Shown here in pieces: positions 1-10,508 of a stretch of DNA of 64,000 nucleotides. A program made the position numbers and the translations under genes. The first letter of the stretch is position 1. Each line of letters starts with the position of its first letter. The stretch is from positions 558,001 to 622,000 of the forward strand of contig JARCOQ010000017.1 in the NCBI GenBank assembly GCA_029207755.1, given 5' to 3'. The stretch comes from Chamaea fasciata. Its lineage: Eukaryota; Chordata; Aves; Passeriformes; Sylviidae. The notes under the pieces are model-generated. The model had not been told where the DNA came from and did not search any database. It saw nothing but the letters and a program-made list of their open reading frames with translations.

Positions 1-2271
1 AGGTTCTGTGCCACAGTCCAGAGTGACCCCCGGCCCATCTGGCAGCGGTGTCCTCCCAGCTCCAGCAAGGCCCTGGGCCGAGGGCAGAGAGACCGTGGGG
101 CTGAGGGTCCCGCGCAGGGACAGTCACCTGCCAGCCCGGGATGTCACTGGTGGCACCGCAGAGAGGGAGCTCAGCCATGCCTGAGTGACTGTCACCCTCC
201 TGCCTGGGGGATTCACCCTCTGCCAGGCTTCCACTGACCTGCCCTGTTCCCCATTCCCTCACCCCACTGCTTTCCAGGGAGGTGCTGTGGGCAGACACCT
301 CCAGCCCTGAGGCCATACAAAGCTGTTCATTTTCCATGGGATTTTAGAGATACGGGTCCAAATTCTTTACTGATCTAAAGGGGCGCAGCTCCATCGGCCT
401 CCATGGGCTTTAACTCACAGCAGCAAAGAATCTGGCATTTTGTATAAATTTGGCTCCCTGGCTTTCGTGAGGCTCTAGTTTTGAGGGGTCTTTGTAGGGA
501 CTTCAGCCTCATTATTAGTTTTTGAAGGTAGTGTCACTGCAGTCTTGGAAAGACCCCTTTAAAAATAAAGGTTAATCCTTGTTCAGTCCTACAGAGCATC
601 AACAGTATTATTTCCGGTTAAAAGGAAGCAGGAAGGTTTTGCTTTCTCTTCTAAGCCTCTAAGGCTGAGAACTTCTTGTGCAATGAAGCCAGAATCAAGC
701 AAAGCAAAATTTGGAGTAGTATTTACAGGTAGGAACACTTGTGGCACCCAACCATTGGTGTCAAAGGACACTTATTGTGGCTTAGGTAACACCAGCAACG
801 AAGGGCAGACACGTCCTGGGTGCAGAGTTTCGGTTCTCCAAAGGTTTCCTTTGCCTGGCCCAGACAAAGTTTCAGTGCAAGAGCCTGAATGTGATCAGCA
901 TGGGGTGTGAGATGCATGCTGGAAAATAAACATTTCTGCAAAGGGCTGGGTGGTATTTGGGCTGCTCCTGTCCTGGGGTGGGAGGGCAAATTAAGGGTGG
1001 TCTGACCAGAAGCTTTCTATGGTCCTGTTGATTATGCTCTAACGAACTTGCTGAGATGGAAGGTGCCTTTGGAAGGGATTTATGTGATGGCTGACGATAG
1101 ATGTGGCAGCATTAACTGCTTCCTAAGAAAGAAAAATCCCACCCACCTTTAACACCTTCACTGTTATCACGTCTTGCTGATAACCACATGCAAAACTGGG
1201 TCTACTGGCAATTCCTTTCATTCAAGGGATACCTGGACCTTCTGAAACGTACACCTTTCCAAATTACCTCTGTTTCATGTTTGTTGGCTGTTACGGTGGG
1301 CACGTAAGGAAATCTCCCAAACAAACAAAAGGAAATGGAACCAAAAGTCCCTCTTTGGCAGAAGCATGGTCACTGACCAAACTGCTGGGCCGAATCAGAA
1401 GGAAATGTCTGTGCAGAGCCAGAGTGGCTCTGAAGCTCTTCATCCTGCTGAACTTCAACAGGCCATGAGAGAGCTTTGGGATGAACATTCATCTCATGGG
1501 CTTTTTGTTGAATTTCTGTGAACATAGCTGTGGGTATAGCTACAAAGGAGCAAAGATCATTATGTAAGCAGGTACGTGGACACATTTTACCACAACTAAA
1601 TCAAGATCTGGTCCCTTTCCGAATGTTTATGTTCCTCATTCCTCTACAATTTTTCCTCATTTCCTGATTTTCGCTGGGACCAAAAATAAGAATTCCGAAG
1701 CCCAGTGGGAAATGAAAGTCTGGACACTTATGGTTTAATCCAGGAAAGACTTCTCTGAAGGTGCCTGAGCGTTGTCAGGTCACTGCCTTGAATAGGAGCC
1801 TAGATTTTGATGCTTATCCCAACTCCGTCATGTCACTACTAGGACAATTAGATTCAAAACCTGTCTCTTCTTTCTGTTCTCAGCTTAACTGATGTAAATC
1901 TGGAGAAACTGCAGCCAGGGGTGTTGGGTGACTTCCCCCTGCTGTCACCAAGGCAGAGTCTGGCCTGCTCTGCATTTCTCAGCAGGAACATCTCAGTTCC
2001 CACGGCCAGTCCCTGGTTAAAGAATCACAAACAGGAAAATACAAAAACATGACAACATCTGACAAACCCCGTGACCTTTCACAGATGCACTTCCAGGAGG
2101 AATGTTGCAGGTGCTCATCAGAAAAAGAGAAAATAACAACAACAAAAAGGTTGGGGGATCAGCTGTGTAAATGAACACTGAGAGAGCATCTAATATATTA
2201 TTCTGTAATACAAAAAGAAGAAATCTGACTTGATTGCCCTATTATAAATTTGCTAAAAATACAGATATATA

Positions 2272-2304
<33 letters not shown>

Positions 2305-2440
2305 ATTTTTTTTTTAAATCTGAACAAAAAAATAGACTACTCTGGAATGCATGAAAGTCACATGACTTTTCCATACATCAGATACTTATAGAGCCAACAC
2401 AATGGCAAGCAGGAGGTACAGAGGTAACTAGAACATCTGT
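1..2440. other. 3' flanking DNA downstream of KCNB1, no gene recognised
   Basis: Unique sequence of mixed composition. The open frames here are short (under 95 codons), overlap on both strands and resemble no protein family I know. In human the gene past the 3' end of KCNB1 is ZNFX1 (established knowledge); nothing resembling it is visible. The one low-complexity feature is the TA-rich stretch near 2252-2315. The exact boundary with the KCNB1 transcript is inferred from a candidate poly(A) signal and is uncertain. Confidence 0.5.
2252..2315. repeat. (TA)n microsatellite with T-run
   Basis: Alternating TA dinucleotides, about twelve uninterrupted around 2281-2304, preceded by imperfect TA/TTTA sequence and followed by a run of T. 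This is a simple repeat prone to slippage. It lies just beyond the most distal candidate poly(A) signal of KCNB1. Confidence 0.9.
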
Positions 2441-2442
2441 AC

Positions 2443-2448
2443 TTTATT
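2443..2448 (-). promoter_or_regulatory. KCNB1: candidate distal poly(A) signal of KCNB1
   Basis: TTTATT on the plus strand reads AATAAA on the KCNB1 strand. About 45-50 bases further along the minus strand is a GT-rich stretch (ATTGTGTTGGC) that could be the downstream element. It lies about 5.3 kb from the stop codon. Mammalian KCNB1 is known for a 3' UTR of several kb, which makes this plausible, but no transcript evidence is available here. Confidence 0.4.
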
Positions 2449-2999
2449 CAAGAGCCGTTTAAAGCCATATCCTCCCCAAGCGGGTGATCCCAGTGAACCC
2501 AGGGTAGCACTGGCTCTGTGCAGAGGTGACTGACTGACCATGGAGGGGTTGGGGCTGGGTTGGAGCCCCAGGGAAGCCCAGCTGGCTGTGGCACCTCAGG
2601 CCTCCTTCGCTCGGCTGCTCCGCTCAGGAACTGTAGGGTTTGCTTCAGCATGAGGTGTTCTGTGGAGCTTACCAACAGAGAGAACGTGGCTTTAGAAACC
2701 TTGTCTTTGTGAGGAGTTTTACATAACCTCGTTATTTACTATAAACTGTACCGGTCAGAGTTCTGTCAGGACATAAATATACAGTAGGTACAAATATTAA
2801 CAATACATTACAATTTTACAGAAGAGAATACTGTTTTCCTTAGAAATGTGTATCTTATTAGCTGCAAGGGAAGAGAAGGCTACAGTTTATCACAGCCATA
2901 GTTGCCAAACAACCTGACCGCCTCGGATGTGTTTCTCATGACTCGCCCAGGCAGATATTCCCTGGCATTTGACACACGGCATGTTCAGGAAGGGAATGT

Positions 3000-3175
3000 G
3001 CGTTCCACGGATTTCTTTTCCTCTCTCTTGCTTTTTTTTTTTTCTTTTTTTTTTTTCCCCCCTTTCTTCTACCTTTTTTTGGCTCTCAAACCTTTCAGAA
3101 AAATGTGGATTTCACAGGAGACTCTTTTGTTTTGGGTTGGGTTTGTTGTTTTGTTTTGTTTTGGTTTTTTTCCGT
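3000..3175. repeat. T-rich low-complexity tract with TTTTG repeats
   Basis: Runs of T interrupted by C at 3031-3080, then TTTTG-type repeats at about 3127-3172. On the KCNB1 sense strand these are A-rich and CAAAA-rich, so within the probable 3' UTR they would form internal A-rich tracts that can prime oligo-dT falsely in cDNA libraries. Confidence 0.75.
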
Positions 3176-3310
3176 AAGTGTGCTTAGGTGAAGTTTTTAA
3201 GAAAAGGCACTGAGAAATCTACTGCAAAGTCACTGCTTTTTTCCTCTGTCCAAGGTTAAAATTCAAAGAATCTTTAGCCTCCTGGTTAAGGAAACTGCAC
3301 CCTCTCCTTC

Positions 3311-3364
3311 CACACACACACACACATATATATATGTATGTTCTATATATATATTTATAGGTGT
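3311..3364. repeat. (CA)n(TA)n compound microsatellite
   Basis: A CA run of about eight units passes into TA/GTATG-type repeats ending near 3360, followed by a short GT run. It is a simple repeat in the probable 3' UTR. Confidence 0.85.
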
Positions 3365-3744
3365 GTGTTAAAATGGATGTTGATGGCATAAGAGACAAGC
3401 AAGTGCAGACATCACACGTCCAGAGAGTCCTTTCAGGTGCGATGCCTCCTGCAGCAGCAGGTGAGGCTCTGTCAGCTTGCTTGGTCCTTGGTGCACAGTA
3501 AATTTGCAGACCCGAATGCCAAATATCAGTGATTAACCACGCGATTTAGCTCGATGCAAGAGGTGTTGCCTGTTTTCCCCAACCGCTGTGAGCATTGGGG
3601 AACATGTCTCAAACAAAAATTAAATTGTCTTTCTAGGATCTACAGGATTAGGTGAACGTCATGTTTTCAAAGCACTGCCTTTCCTTTGCAACGAGTACAG
3701 ATCCAGTCTACCATCGCTTTAGGTTAGAGTAGATTTCCCAGTGC

Positions 3745-3790
3745 TTACATTATATATATGTGTATTATGCACACACACACATATATAGGT
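3745..3790. repeat. (TA)n/(CA)n compound microsatellite
   Basis: TA repeats, then a GTGTATTATG spacer, then about six CA units and another short TA run. On the KCNB1 strand the CA part reads GTGTGTGTGTG and sits about 30 bases after the AATAAA at 3815-3810, where a GU-rich downstream element of a poly(A) site would be expected. Confidence 0.85.
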
Positions 3791-3809
3791 ACATACTTCG
3801 TATTCAGAC

Positions 3810-3815
3810 TTTATT
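3810..3815 (-). promoter_or_regulatory. KCNB1: candidate middle poly(A) signal of KCNB1
   Basis: AATAAA on the minus strand, followed after about 30 bases by a GTGTGTGTGTG run from the adjacent microsatellite. Hexamer plus GU-repeat spacing matches a functional cleavage site well, and of the three candidates this has the strongest GU element. It has not been verified by any transcript. Confidence 0.45.
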
Positions 3816-4734
3816 TCATTAAAATAAATTAAACATACTTCCTTTTTAATTGGGCACAAAATGAGAGCTACATCTTTGTACACAAATAAGAAAGAAATGC
3901 TCTTCAAGCATATCATATGCTTAATTTTAAATTATTTGCTTTCTATAAGAAATCTATAGGACTTTGGCTATTCAGACTCGAAAGGAAGATTTTTTTAAAT
4001 TATACTTTTGAATTTGGCTTTCAAAAGTGACTCAGTAAAATGCTACTTTAAAGGTAGGACTAAATAGATGACATAAGGTGTGTGTCATGAGCGATCACGC
4101 AAGGCAGACAGAGGGCCTTTGGTTACAAGGAGAGTTGCACCAGTTGACTATCAGATAAAAAATGATAGGATTGTTGATTTATACATTTTTGTCAGTGCCA
4201 TTTATAAACCAAATACATCAATTTGGATGAGAGTGTGGTAAATACTACACTATATGGCTATATTTAAATACGTTCACTTTCGTGATATGTAAAATATGAC
4301 TTTTTTTTTTCCACATGAAAGCATCAGCTCTAAAAATATTTAACTTGGAAATCACTATTACTTTATAAAAAAAAAATTCCCTGATTTTTCTTCTTTTTAC
4401 ATTTGTGCTGATGGCAGACATGACTGATCACTGAAACACAGAGATTATATTGAAACTGTTCTCTTTAAGATTTCTTGTTGCCGCTCTGCGGCTTCAGAAA
4501 GCCACAGAATAAATCAGTATTTAAAGCTTATCTGCTGGAAAGTTACTTCTTGCTTTTTCGTGACGACTCAATCTTAACCAGTATCTCAGCAACACGTCGG
4601 TTCCTCTAAGTACACTTGTATTTACTATGGCCAAATCCTACAGTCCCTCACCAGGCAAAGCCCACCCGGAGGAGCGGCGGCGCTTTGGGCTGCGGGGACG
4701 CGGAGCGGGAGTGAACAAAGCTCGGGAAGAGCCC

Positions 4735-5216
4735 CGAGGAGCCCCGGGGGGGTTCGGGCATCTCCCGCTCCCTGCTCGGTCCTGCAGGAACACCGAGGGG
4801 TTAGAGCATCTCCCTCTCCCTGCCCGGCCCCGCGGGAACCCCGGGTGGGTTCGGTCATTGCCCGCTCCCTGCCCGGCCCCGGGGATCACCCGGAGGGTTC
4901 GGGCTCCCCTCGCTCCCTGCCCGGCCCCGGGGATCACCCGGAGGGTTCGGGCTCCCCTCGCTCCCTGCCCGGCCCCGGGGATCACCCGGAGGGTTCGGGC
5001 TCCCCTCGCTCCCTGCCCGGCCCCGGGGATCACCCGGAGGGTTCGGGCTCCCCTCGCTCCCTGCCCGGCCCCGGGGATCACCCGGAGGGTTCGGGCTCCC
5101 CTCGCTCCCTGCCCGGCCCCGGGGATCACCCGGAGGGTTCGGGCTCCCCTCGCTCCCTGCCCGGCCCCGGGGATCACCCGGAGGGTTCGGGCTCCCCTCG
5201 CTCCCTGCCCGGCCCC
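4735..5216. repeat. 48-bp GC-rich minisatellite, seven perfect copies
   Basis: Seven tandem copies of a 48-bp unit run from 4881 to 5216 with no difference between them that I can see. About three diverged copies precede them (about 4735-4880). Each unit begins GGGGATCACCCGGAGGGTTC and ends CCCTGCCCGGCCCC. Because 48 is a multiple of three and the unit lacks stops, both strands show long open frames of 139-284 codons with a 16-residue repeat; I regard these as artefacts. The minus strand of each unit has four G-runs with short loops, fitting a G-quadruplex. The array lies in the probable KCNB1 3' UTR. Confidence 0.95.
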
Positions 5217-5876
5217 GCGGGGCTCTGGCTGCCCCCGGCCCGTCCCCAGCCGTGGCTCGGCTGAGCGGAGCAGTGGCTGCAGCAGCGCGGGCACAGCTCC
5301 GTGCCAAGGCCACGCCTGGCAAAGCCATCCTCAGACCCCACGCCAGCTCCCGACACAGAAATGTGCTTATTGCTTTTGTCCGTACATGCTGCATTCACTA
5401 TTACGGGTTACAGAGTGCTGCACGGCCGGGACGGACACACGGCTACATTCAGGACTGACCGACACTTGGTTTTTACAATAGGAAGGAACAAAATGCAGTG
5501 GACTCGAGCGGCTTCGGGGGGTCTTCCTCCCACGCGTGCCCCTCTGCTCCCGCGCCCCGTGTCTCAGCTCATCCCCGGACCCGCTGCCTGCAGATTGCTA
5601 CACACCCGGCAGGACCTCAGGGACAGGGCAGGGAACGCTCAGTGACAGAGTTATTTACAACTCAGTTTTACAGTAGAAACGGAGAACAACACAAAAGGTT
5701 ACCATCACAGTTATCACAGGACAAGTCGTGACTTGCTACAGGCGTGTAACAAACCACAGTCACAACAAGAGGCACAAATTAAAGTAGTGCTTGGTTAAAG
5801 TGCTTGATTGTTACACTCTGCTATCCTACTCCAGCATTGCAACAACGACAACAACAAGTCAACGTAAAGTGCTTTT

Positions 5877-5886
5877 CCCCCCCCCC
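5877..5886. repeat. C homopolymer
   Basis: A run of ten or so C in otherwise AT-rich sequence, about 50 bases on the transcript-downstream side of the proximal candidate poly(A) signal. On the KCNB1 strand it is a G-run. G-rich auxiliary elements are known downstream of some cleavage sites, but any role here is speculative. Confidence 0.7.
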
Positions 5887-5934
5887 GAGATTAAAAACCA
5901 AAGACAAATTATTTCCTACACAATTTGACATAAC

Positions 5935-5940
5935 TTTATT
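5935..5940 (-). promoter_or_regulatory. KCNB1: candidate proximal poly(A) signal of KCNB1
   Basis: AATAAA on the minus strand, about 1.8 kb after the stop codon. The following minus-strand sequence contains TTGTGTAGG and TTTGTCTTTGG, which are GT-rich and suitably spaced as a downstream element. Use of this site would give a 3' UTR holding the 42-bp array but not the 48-bp array. Confidence 0.45.
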
Positions 5941-6388
5941 GAAACAATATATTTTAAAAACCTAGGCTGGTGGCTGCTAGTTCTGTTCACTTAAAATGGT
6001 CAGATCTCTTTTTCTTTTTTTTCCTTTCCTCTTTATTTTCTTGTTTCATTTTAAAACGACTGGATGTTATTAAAACGTCAGGCCTGATTCTCCTGCCTCT
6101 CGCAGCTGCTTCGTGCCATGGCCCCGCAGGAGCCTCCCCTGCCCGACCTGGCGAGAGGGAGCACAGCCAGGCCCGGGACGGGTCACTAACGAATCCTTCT
6201 TTTTGCATATTTATGTAACACTTGCATATCTTTCACTGCGCTGCACGGGCGCAAAAAAAAAAAAAAGCTTCGGACCAACCTGCCGCTGTCCTGCGCTCCG
6301 GGCTCGGCTGGGCTGCGGCCGGAGCCGGGCGGGAGTGGAGCCCGGGGCAGCCACGGCCCGGCAGTGCCGCACACGGACACGGACAGCG

Positions 6389-6900
6389 CTGGGGCCGCAC
6401 TCGGGCACAGACACGGCACCCACGGCCATCCCCCAGGCAGACACGGGCATCCCCCGGGCGGACACGGGCATGGACACGGCACCCACGGCCATCCCCTGGG
6501 CGGACACGGGCATGGACACGGCACCCATGGCCATCCCCCAGGCGGACACGGGCACAGACACGGCACCCACGGCCATCCCCCAGGCGGACACGGGCACAGA
6601 CACGGCACCCACGGCCATCCCCCAGGCGGACACGGCCATCCCCCAGGCGGACACGGGCACGGACACGGCACCCACGGCCATCCCCCGGGCGGACACGGGC
6701 ATCCCCCGGGCAAACACGGGCACGGACATGGCCACGGCCATCCCCCGGGCAGACACAGCCATCCCCTGGGGGACACGGGCACGGACGCGGCATCCACGGC
6801 CATCCCCCAGGTGGACACGGGCACAGACACAGCCATGGCCATCCCCCAAGCGGATACGGGCACAGACACGGCACCCACGGCCATCCTCCGGGGGACACGC
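6389..6900. repeat. GC-rich minisatellite, 42-bp units built from 21-bp halves
   Basis: A tandem array with a typical unit of 42 bp, in which GACACGGGCACAGACACGGC is followed by ACCCACGGCCATCCCCCAGG. Some copies are collapsed to a 21-bp half (for example near 6437-6457 and 6622-6642). Variants alternate CAGG/CGGG and ACAG/ACGG/ATGG. Units are multiples of three without stops, so frames stay open for 200-305 codons on both strands; no known protein is encoded. The array lies in the probable KCNB1 3' UTR close to the coding end. Confidence 0.93.
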
Positions 6901-7720
6901 TCCCCTCCCAGCCCTGAGCCCCCCGGCCCCGGGCAGCGCTCCGGCCGCCGTGCCTCGGAGCTCCCCGCTTCTGCATGGCTCCTCCGACCTTCCCCATGCG
7001 GGGCAGGTACCGGCTCTTAGCAGAGGGTAAGTGCGAGTCTCACTATGTCTTAGGGCATGTTTGGAATTAGGTGCAAGTGGTGCAACTCACCCTGCTGATA
7101 TTTCGAAAGAAAACATCAGGTCCTACAGGATATCAGATTGTTAAACACACAAAGAGCATTTTAAGAATTGGTTTCTCTAGACCGTTATTTGTTTCGAATG
7201 CTTTTCACTTGGATTTTCCAATAATGCAAGTGTTCCCTGTTACCTTTAAACATAATATCCATCAGAGAAAGCTGTAGATGGGGAACAGCTGCCCTGAAGC
7301 AGTGAGCACTGTGTTTTTGAAAGCTTTATACCAACCCCAGCAATTTATTCCAGAGTTCAAATCTGGCTGCCTTGGCATCCTTTATGGAACTAATGCAAAT
7401 CAGATGTTAATATTTCCAAAAGGAGCTCTAGCGTTCAAGGGGAATGGATGGATATTTGGTCACATTGGCTTCACTGGACAACATGAAAGGAGATCAATGT
7501 GTGATCATGATTTGCAATCATTTTTTTTGACTGATGTGGGCAATGTCTTTAGAGTTGTTTCAGAGAAGGACATTTTCACAAACCCACACTGGACCTCCCC
7601 CAGACTTTGAGAAACAGGTGGCTTGTTTCAGCCAAGTTCATGCCATGCAGAAGCTCTTTTGTTTGTGTTGACTGTGAAGATGTTCCTTTAAACTCTCAGT
7701 AAGTTCTTTCAGACCCCACC

Positions 7721-9742
7721 TCAGATGCTTTGATCATGTGTGTTAGCATGTCCTCCGCTGCCTGGTAATACATGGACTTCTGGGGAAATGTGATTTTCTA
7801 GTCTGACAGTCTCCTGATTGCCCTGGGTTCTTCCAGTGATACCTTCCATAGAGTAAATGCAGTTCTGCCCTACCAGCTTAGGGGAGGTGGGTAAAGCAGC
7901 AGCTTCTAGATGGTTCTTCTCTGTTCTATAAACATGGTCCTTTTGCTTTAGATAGCCACTGTTTGCAACATTGTACTTGGGACTCACATTTCCAGGCGGA
8001 CTCGAGTCATACATCAGCTGACCCTCATCGTCAGTGTCAGCATCGATGTATTTGTGTATACCAGCATCGTGGAAGTTGAAAGCTATGGCTGCCTGGGCCT
8101 CAGGTGACTTTGGGGGGGTCCTCGCACTCGCAGTGGTGTAGATGGAGGTTTCTGGGCTCATGAGAGACCTGTCAGAGAGTAAGGAAGTATCTGCGGCTGC
8201 AGCAGTGGCTCCCCGGCTCTTGAGAGGGTCAGGATACGTTCTCAGTACGTTGGACGCTGGTACTAACGTGCTGGTGTCCTCTTCCATGAAGTTGACTTTC
8301 AGAGACCTCAGCTTTAACGGGTTACTGGCCTTGATGGAGCTTTTGGGACTGTCAATGAAAAAAGCGGAGCGGTGGCTGCTGTCGGAGCCGGGGTTCACCT
8401 CCACGTACCTGGGGGTGCTGCCCTCGGGCCTGCCCTGCTCCTGGAGGAGGCTGATGCCCCCCTTGCAGGGCAGGGCAGTGAGGGGGCTGTGAGAGAAGCG
8501 CCCCGTGTCGGGGAACTCGGCGGCGCAGCTGATGAAGCTGTCGATGCTGGACATGCTCCTCATGTCGATGATCCCGTCGGTGCGGGTGGCCAGCAGCGGC
8601 ACCATGGGGCCAGGGAGGGTCTCCATCTCCAGCTCCTCCTTCTGCTTCCCAGCTTGGCTCGACTCCTTTGTGTTGAGGTTTGGCTGGGACTGAGTCTTTG
8701 CCATTTTGTTGTACATGTCCTCGAGCTGTTGGACGTTCAGGTGTTGGGGACTTGAGGATGACCTGGCTTTTTCTGGGGATCCTTGTTCCTTAGTTTCAAA
8801 AGATTTACTAGAACTAGTTTCAGAGAGCGTTCTCTTGGTCCATTTCCATTTGCTTGGAGATAAATGATTGTCCTGAACTTTATCCTTTTTGGCTATGCTT
8901 TCTCCATTCTTTTCAACCACAATGTCCATGAGTTCTATGCTACGGGCAAATGCATCCTTCATGTTCATGGAGACAATACTGCCATTTCTTTTTGCTCTTT
9001 CAAGAGCTTCCCTGCGCTTAATGGCTTTCTCCTGCCTCTTCTGCTCTTTGTAAAACTCGGAGAAGTTATTGACAATAATTGGGATGGGAAGAGCTATCAC
9101 CAGCACACCAGCAATGCAGCACAGTCCTCCTACTATTTTACCCAAAAGAGTTTTGGGGTAAATGTCTCCATAGCCTACTGTTGTCATGGTGATTGTTGCC
9201 CACCAGAAAGAAGCTGGGATGCTCTTGAATTTTGTATCATCCTCATCCTTTTCTGCAAAAAACACTAAACTGGAGAAGATCATAATGCCCATAGCCAGAA
9301 ACAAGATGAGTAATCCAAGTTCATTGTAACTCCTCCTCAGTGTAAACCCCAAGGACTGTAAACCCGTTGAGTGCCGGGCAAGTTTTAGAATCCGCAGTAT
9401 CCTCATAATCCGAAATATTTGGACCACTCTTCGTACATTTTGGAACTGAAGTACACTTTTGTTGGATTCTGTGAGGAAGATGGTAACATAGTAGGGTAAG
9501 ATGGCCAGCAAATCTATAGCATTCAGTGGGCCTTTGAAGAACTTCCACTTCTTAGGGGAGGAGAGGAAGCGCAGGAGGTATTCCATGGTGAACCACGCGA
9601 TGCACACCGCCTCCACGTGGGCCAGCTGCGGGTTGTCTGTGGTCTGCCCAAACTCATCCACGCCTTGTAGCTCAGGAAGTGTATTAAGGGACAAGGCAAT
9701 TGTAGATAGTACAATAAACATGATGGAAATGATTGCCAAGAT
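7721..9742 (-). CDS. KCNB1: KCNB1 (Kv2.1 voltage-gated K+ channel), last coding exon
   Basis: This exon encodes 673 residues plus a TGA stop at 7723-7721. It is the membrane and C-terminal part of Kv2.1, the delayed-rectifier potassium channel of neurons and beta cells, which works as a plasma-membrane tetramer. Numbering from the first codon ATC: S1 about 2-24, S2 43-63, S3 72-92, S4 98-122 with spaced charges R104, R105, R111, R114, R117 and K120, S5 141-162, selectivity filter TTVGYGD 187-193, S6 201-227 with the PIP gate bend 219-221. The Ser/Thr-rich tail (228-673) carries the proximal restriction and clustering motif around SSIDSF (398-403), which binds VAP proteins at ER-plasma membrane junctions. 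The C-terminus HDQSI fits KCNB1 rather than KCNB2. The exon opens at a splice acceptor, so there is no start codon here. The frame has no interruptions. The T1 tetramerisation domain belongs to the upstream exon, which is outside the window. Confidence 0.98.
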   Translation of the reverse strand: MLAIISIMFIVLSTIALSLNTLPELQGVDEFGQTTDNPQLAHVEAVCIAWFTMEYLLRFLSSPKKWKFFKGPLNAIDLLAILPYYVTIFLTESNKSVLQFQNVRRVVQIFRIMRILRILKLARHSTGLQSLGFTLRRSYNELGLLILFLAMGIMIFSSLVFFAEKDEDDTKFKSIPASFWWATITMTTVGYGDIYPKTLLGKIVGGLCCIAGVLVIALPIPIIVNNFSEFYKEQKRQEKAIKRREALERAKRNGSIVSMNMKDAFARSIELMDIVVEKNGESIAKKDKVQDNHLSPSKWKWTKRTLSETSSSKSFETKEQGSPEKARSSSSPQHLNVQQLEDMYNKMAKTQSQPNLNTKESSQAGKQKEELEMETLPGPMVPLLATRTDGIIDMRSMSSIDSFISCAAEFPDTGRFSHSPLTALPCKGGISLLQEQGRPEGSTPRYVEVNPGSDSSHRSAFFIDSPKSSIKASNPLKLRSLKVNFMEEDTSTLVPASNVLRTYPDPLKSRGATAAAADTSLLSDRSLMSPETSIYTTASARTPPKSPEAQAAIAFNFHDAGIHKYIDADTDDEGQLMYDSSPPGNVSPKYNVANSGYLKQKDHVYRTEKNHLEAAALPTSPKLVGQNCIYSMEGITGRTQGNQETVRLENHISPEVHVLPGSGGHANTHDQSI

Positions 9743-9766
9743 CTGGAAAGGAAAGAGAGAACAGTG
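9743..9766 (-). promoter_or_regulatory. KCNB1: splice acceptor of the KCNB1 last exon
   Basis: The minus strand reads CTCTCTTTCCTTTCCAG directly before ATC TTG GCA ATC. This is a good polypyrimidine tract and AG, and the first residues ILAIIS continue the known Kv2.1 sequence after ...AAK, so the exon begins at 9742. A possible branch point (TTAACTCAC) lies about 25 bases upstream. If the upstream exon ends with the Lys codon, the intron is phase 0. Confidence 0.9.
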
Positions 9767-10446
9767 AGTTAATCTCAGGATACAGGACGCTGTCGCTCGC
9801 TGCCGTTAACTCGTGGCTGTATTTTCACCCACACGTGGCAAGACCCATTTTGCTCAGCTCACAGGAGCTGGATAATCAAATGCATCCTGAGCAGAGTTTG
9901 TTTTGGAAGCTGTGCAGGTGCACAGAGGAGATATAGCATCTACTCCAACTCCTGGGCTTTCATCTCCGTGTAGTGAAGGAACACGTGAGGAAGAGCCAGG
10001 ATGCCAGGAGGGCTGTGAAGCAGTTCACAGCAGGAGCTTTTGATTAACTACTAATTAGGTGCCCAACAAGGCCCATCTGGACAACAATCTCTGAAATTTA
10101 AGCAAGAAGGAATGCAGTTGTGAATACATGATTGGATCGGAGCGATGTCCTCCGTTTAATGAACAGTTACTGCTGTAATTTGGGGTGCCGATGGCTAATT
10201 ACAGAGACGTGTGTACAATTTTACTACAAAACCATACAAATAATACACCCTTGTTTAATGACTCATCTCTAATTCGATTCTTGGCGGTTGTGAAAAACAT
10301 GAAAACTTCACTAGGCTTTCTAAGACATTTTGAGATTTGAGTTTTCCAGAGGACAGAGCAAGCATGTGAGCAAACCAAACTAGACAACACCGAGACAGCC
10401 AAGGCAGGGCAGGTCCAGTCACTGGAGGCCTCACACGTTTCAAACT

Positions 10447-10508
10447 CAAGAGAATAAAATGTCCCATGAATAAAGAGAATGTCCCAAGAGAATAAAGTGC
10501 CCCATGGT
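10447..10508. repeat. short tandem duplication, GAGAATAAA...GTCCCA motif
   Basis: Three imperfect copies of a roughly 19-24 bp motif in which (GA)GAATAAA is followed by (A)TGTCCCA or GTGCCCCA. It also creates three AATAAA hexamers on the plus strand within 50 bp, probably by chance. Confidence 0.65.

Larger units (their letters stand above)
2443..7720 (-). other. KCNB1: probable KCNB1 3' UTR
   Basis: This stretch follows the KCNB1 stop codon on the minus strand and has no coding frame of its own that I recognise. It contains three AATAAA hexamers in the right orientation (5935-5940, 3810-3815, 2443-2448), AC/AT microsatellites, T-rich tracts and two GC-rich minisatellites (4735-5216 and 6389-6900). 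The part nearest the stop (about 7020-7720) is ordinary AT-balanced sequence. A 110-codon plus-strand open frame at 7278-7610 resembles nothing and is taken as chance. The extent of the UTR is inferred from gene architecture and poly(A) signals. Confidence 0.5.

Noticed and set aside
4627..5481. 284-codon plus frame and 218-codon minus frame
   Set aside because: 48-bp perfect repeat explains both.
6113..7030. Open frames up to 305 codons with His/Gly or Thr/Arg repeats
   Set aside because: 42-bp repeat in the probable 3' UTR of KCNB1. No conserved domain.
7278..7610. 110-codon plus-strand open frame next to KCNB1
   Set aside because: No family resemblance. Lies antisense within the probable 3' UTR.
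8142..8755. Plus-strand open frames inside the KCNB1 exon
   Set aside because: Antisense shadows of the strongly supported minus-strand coding frame.
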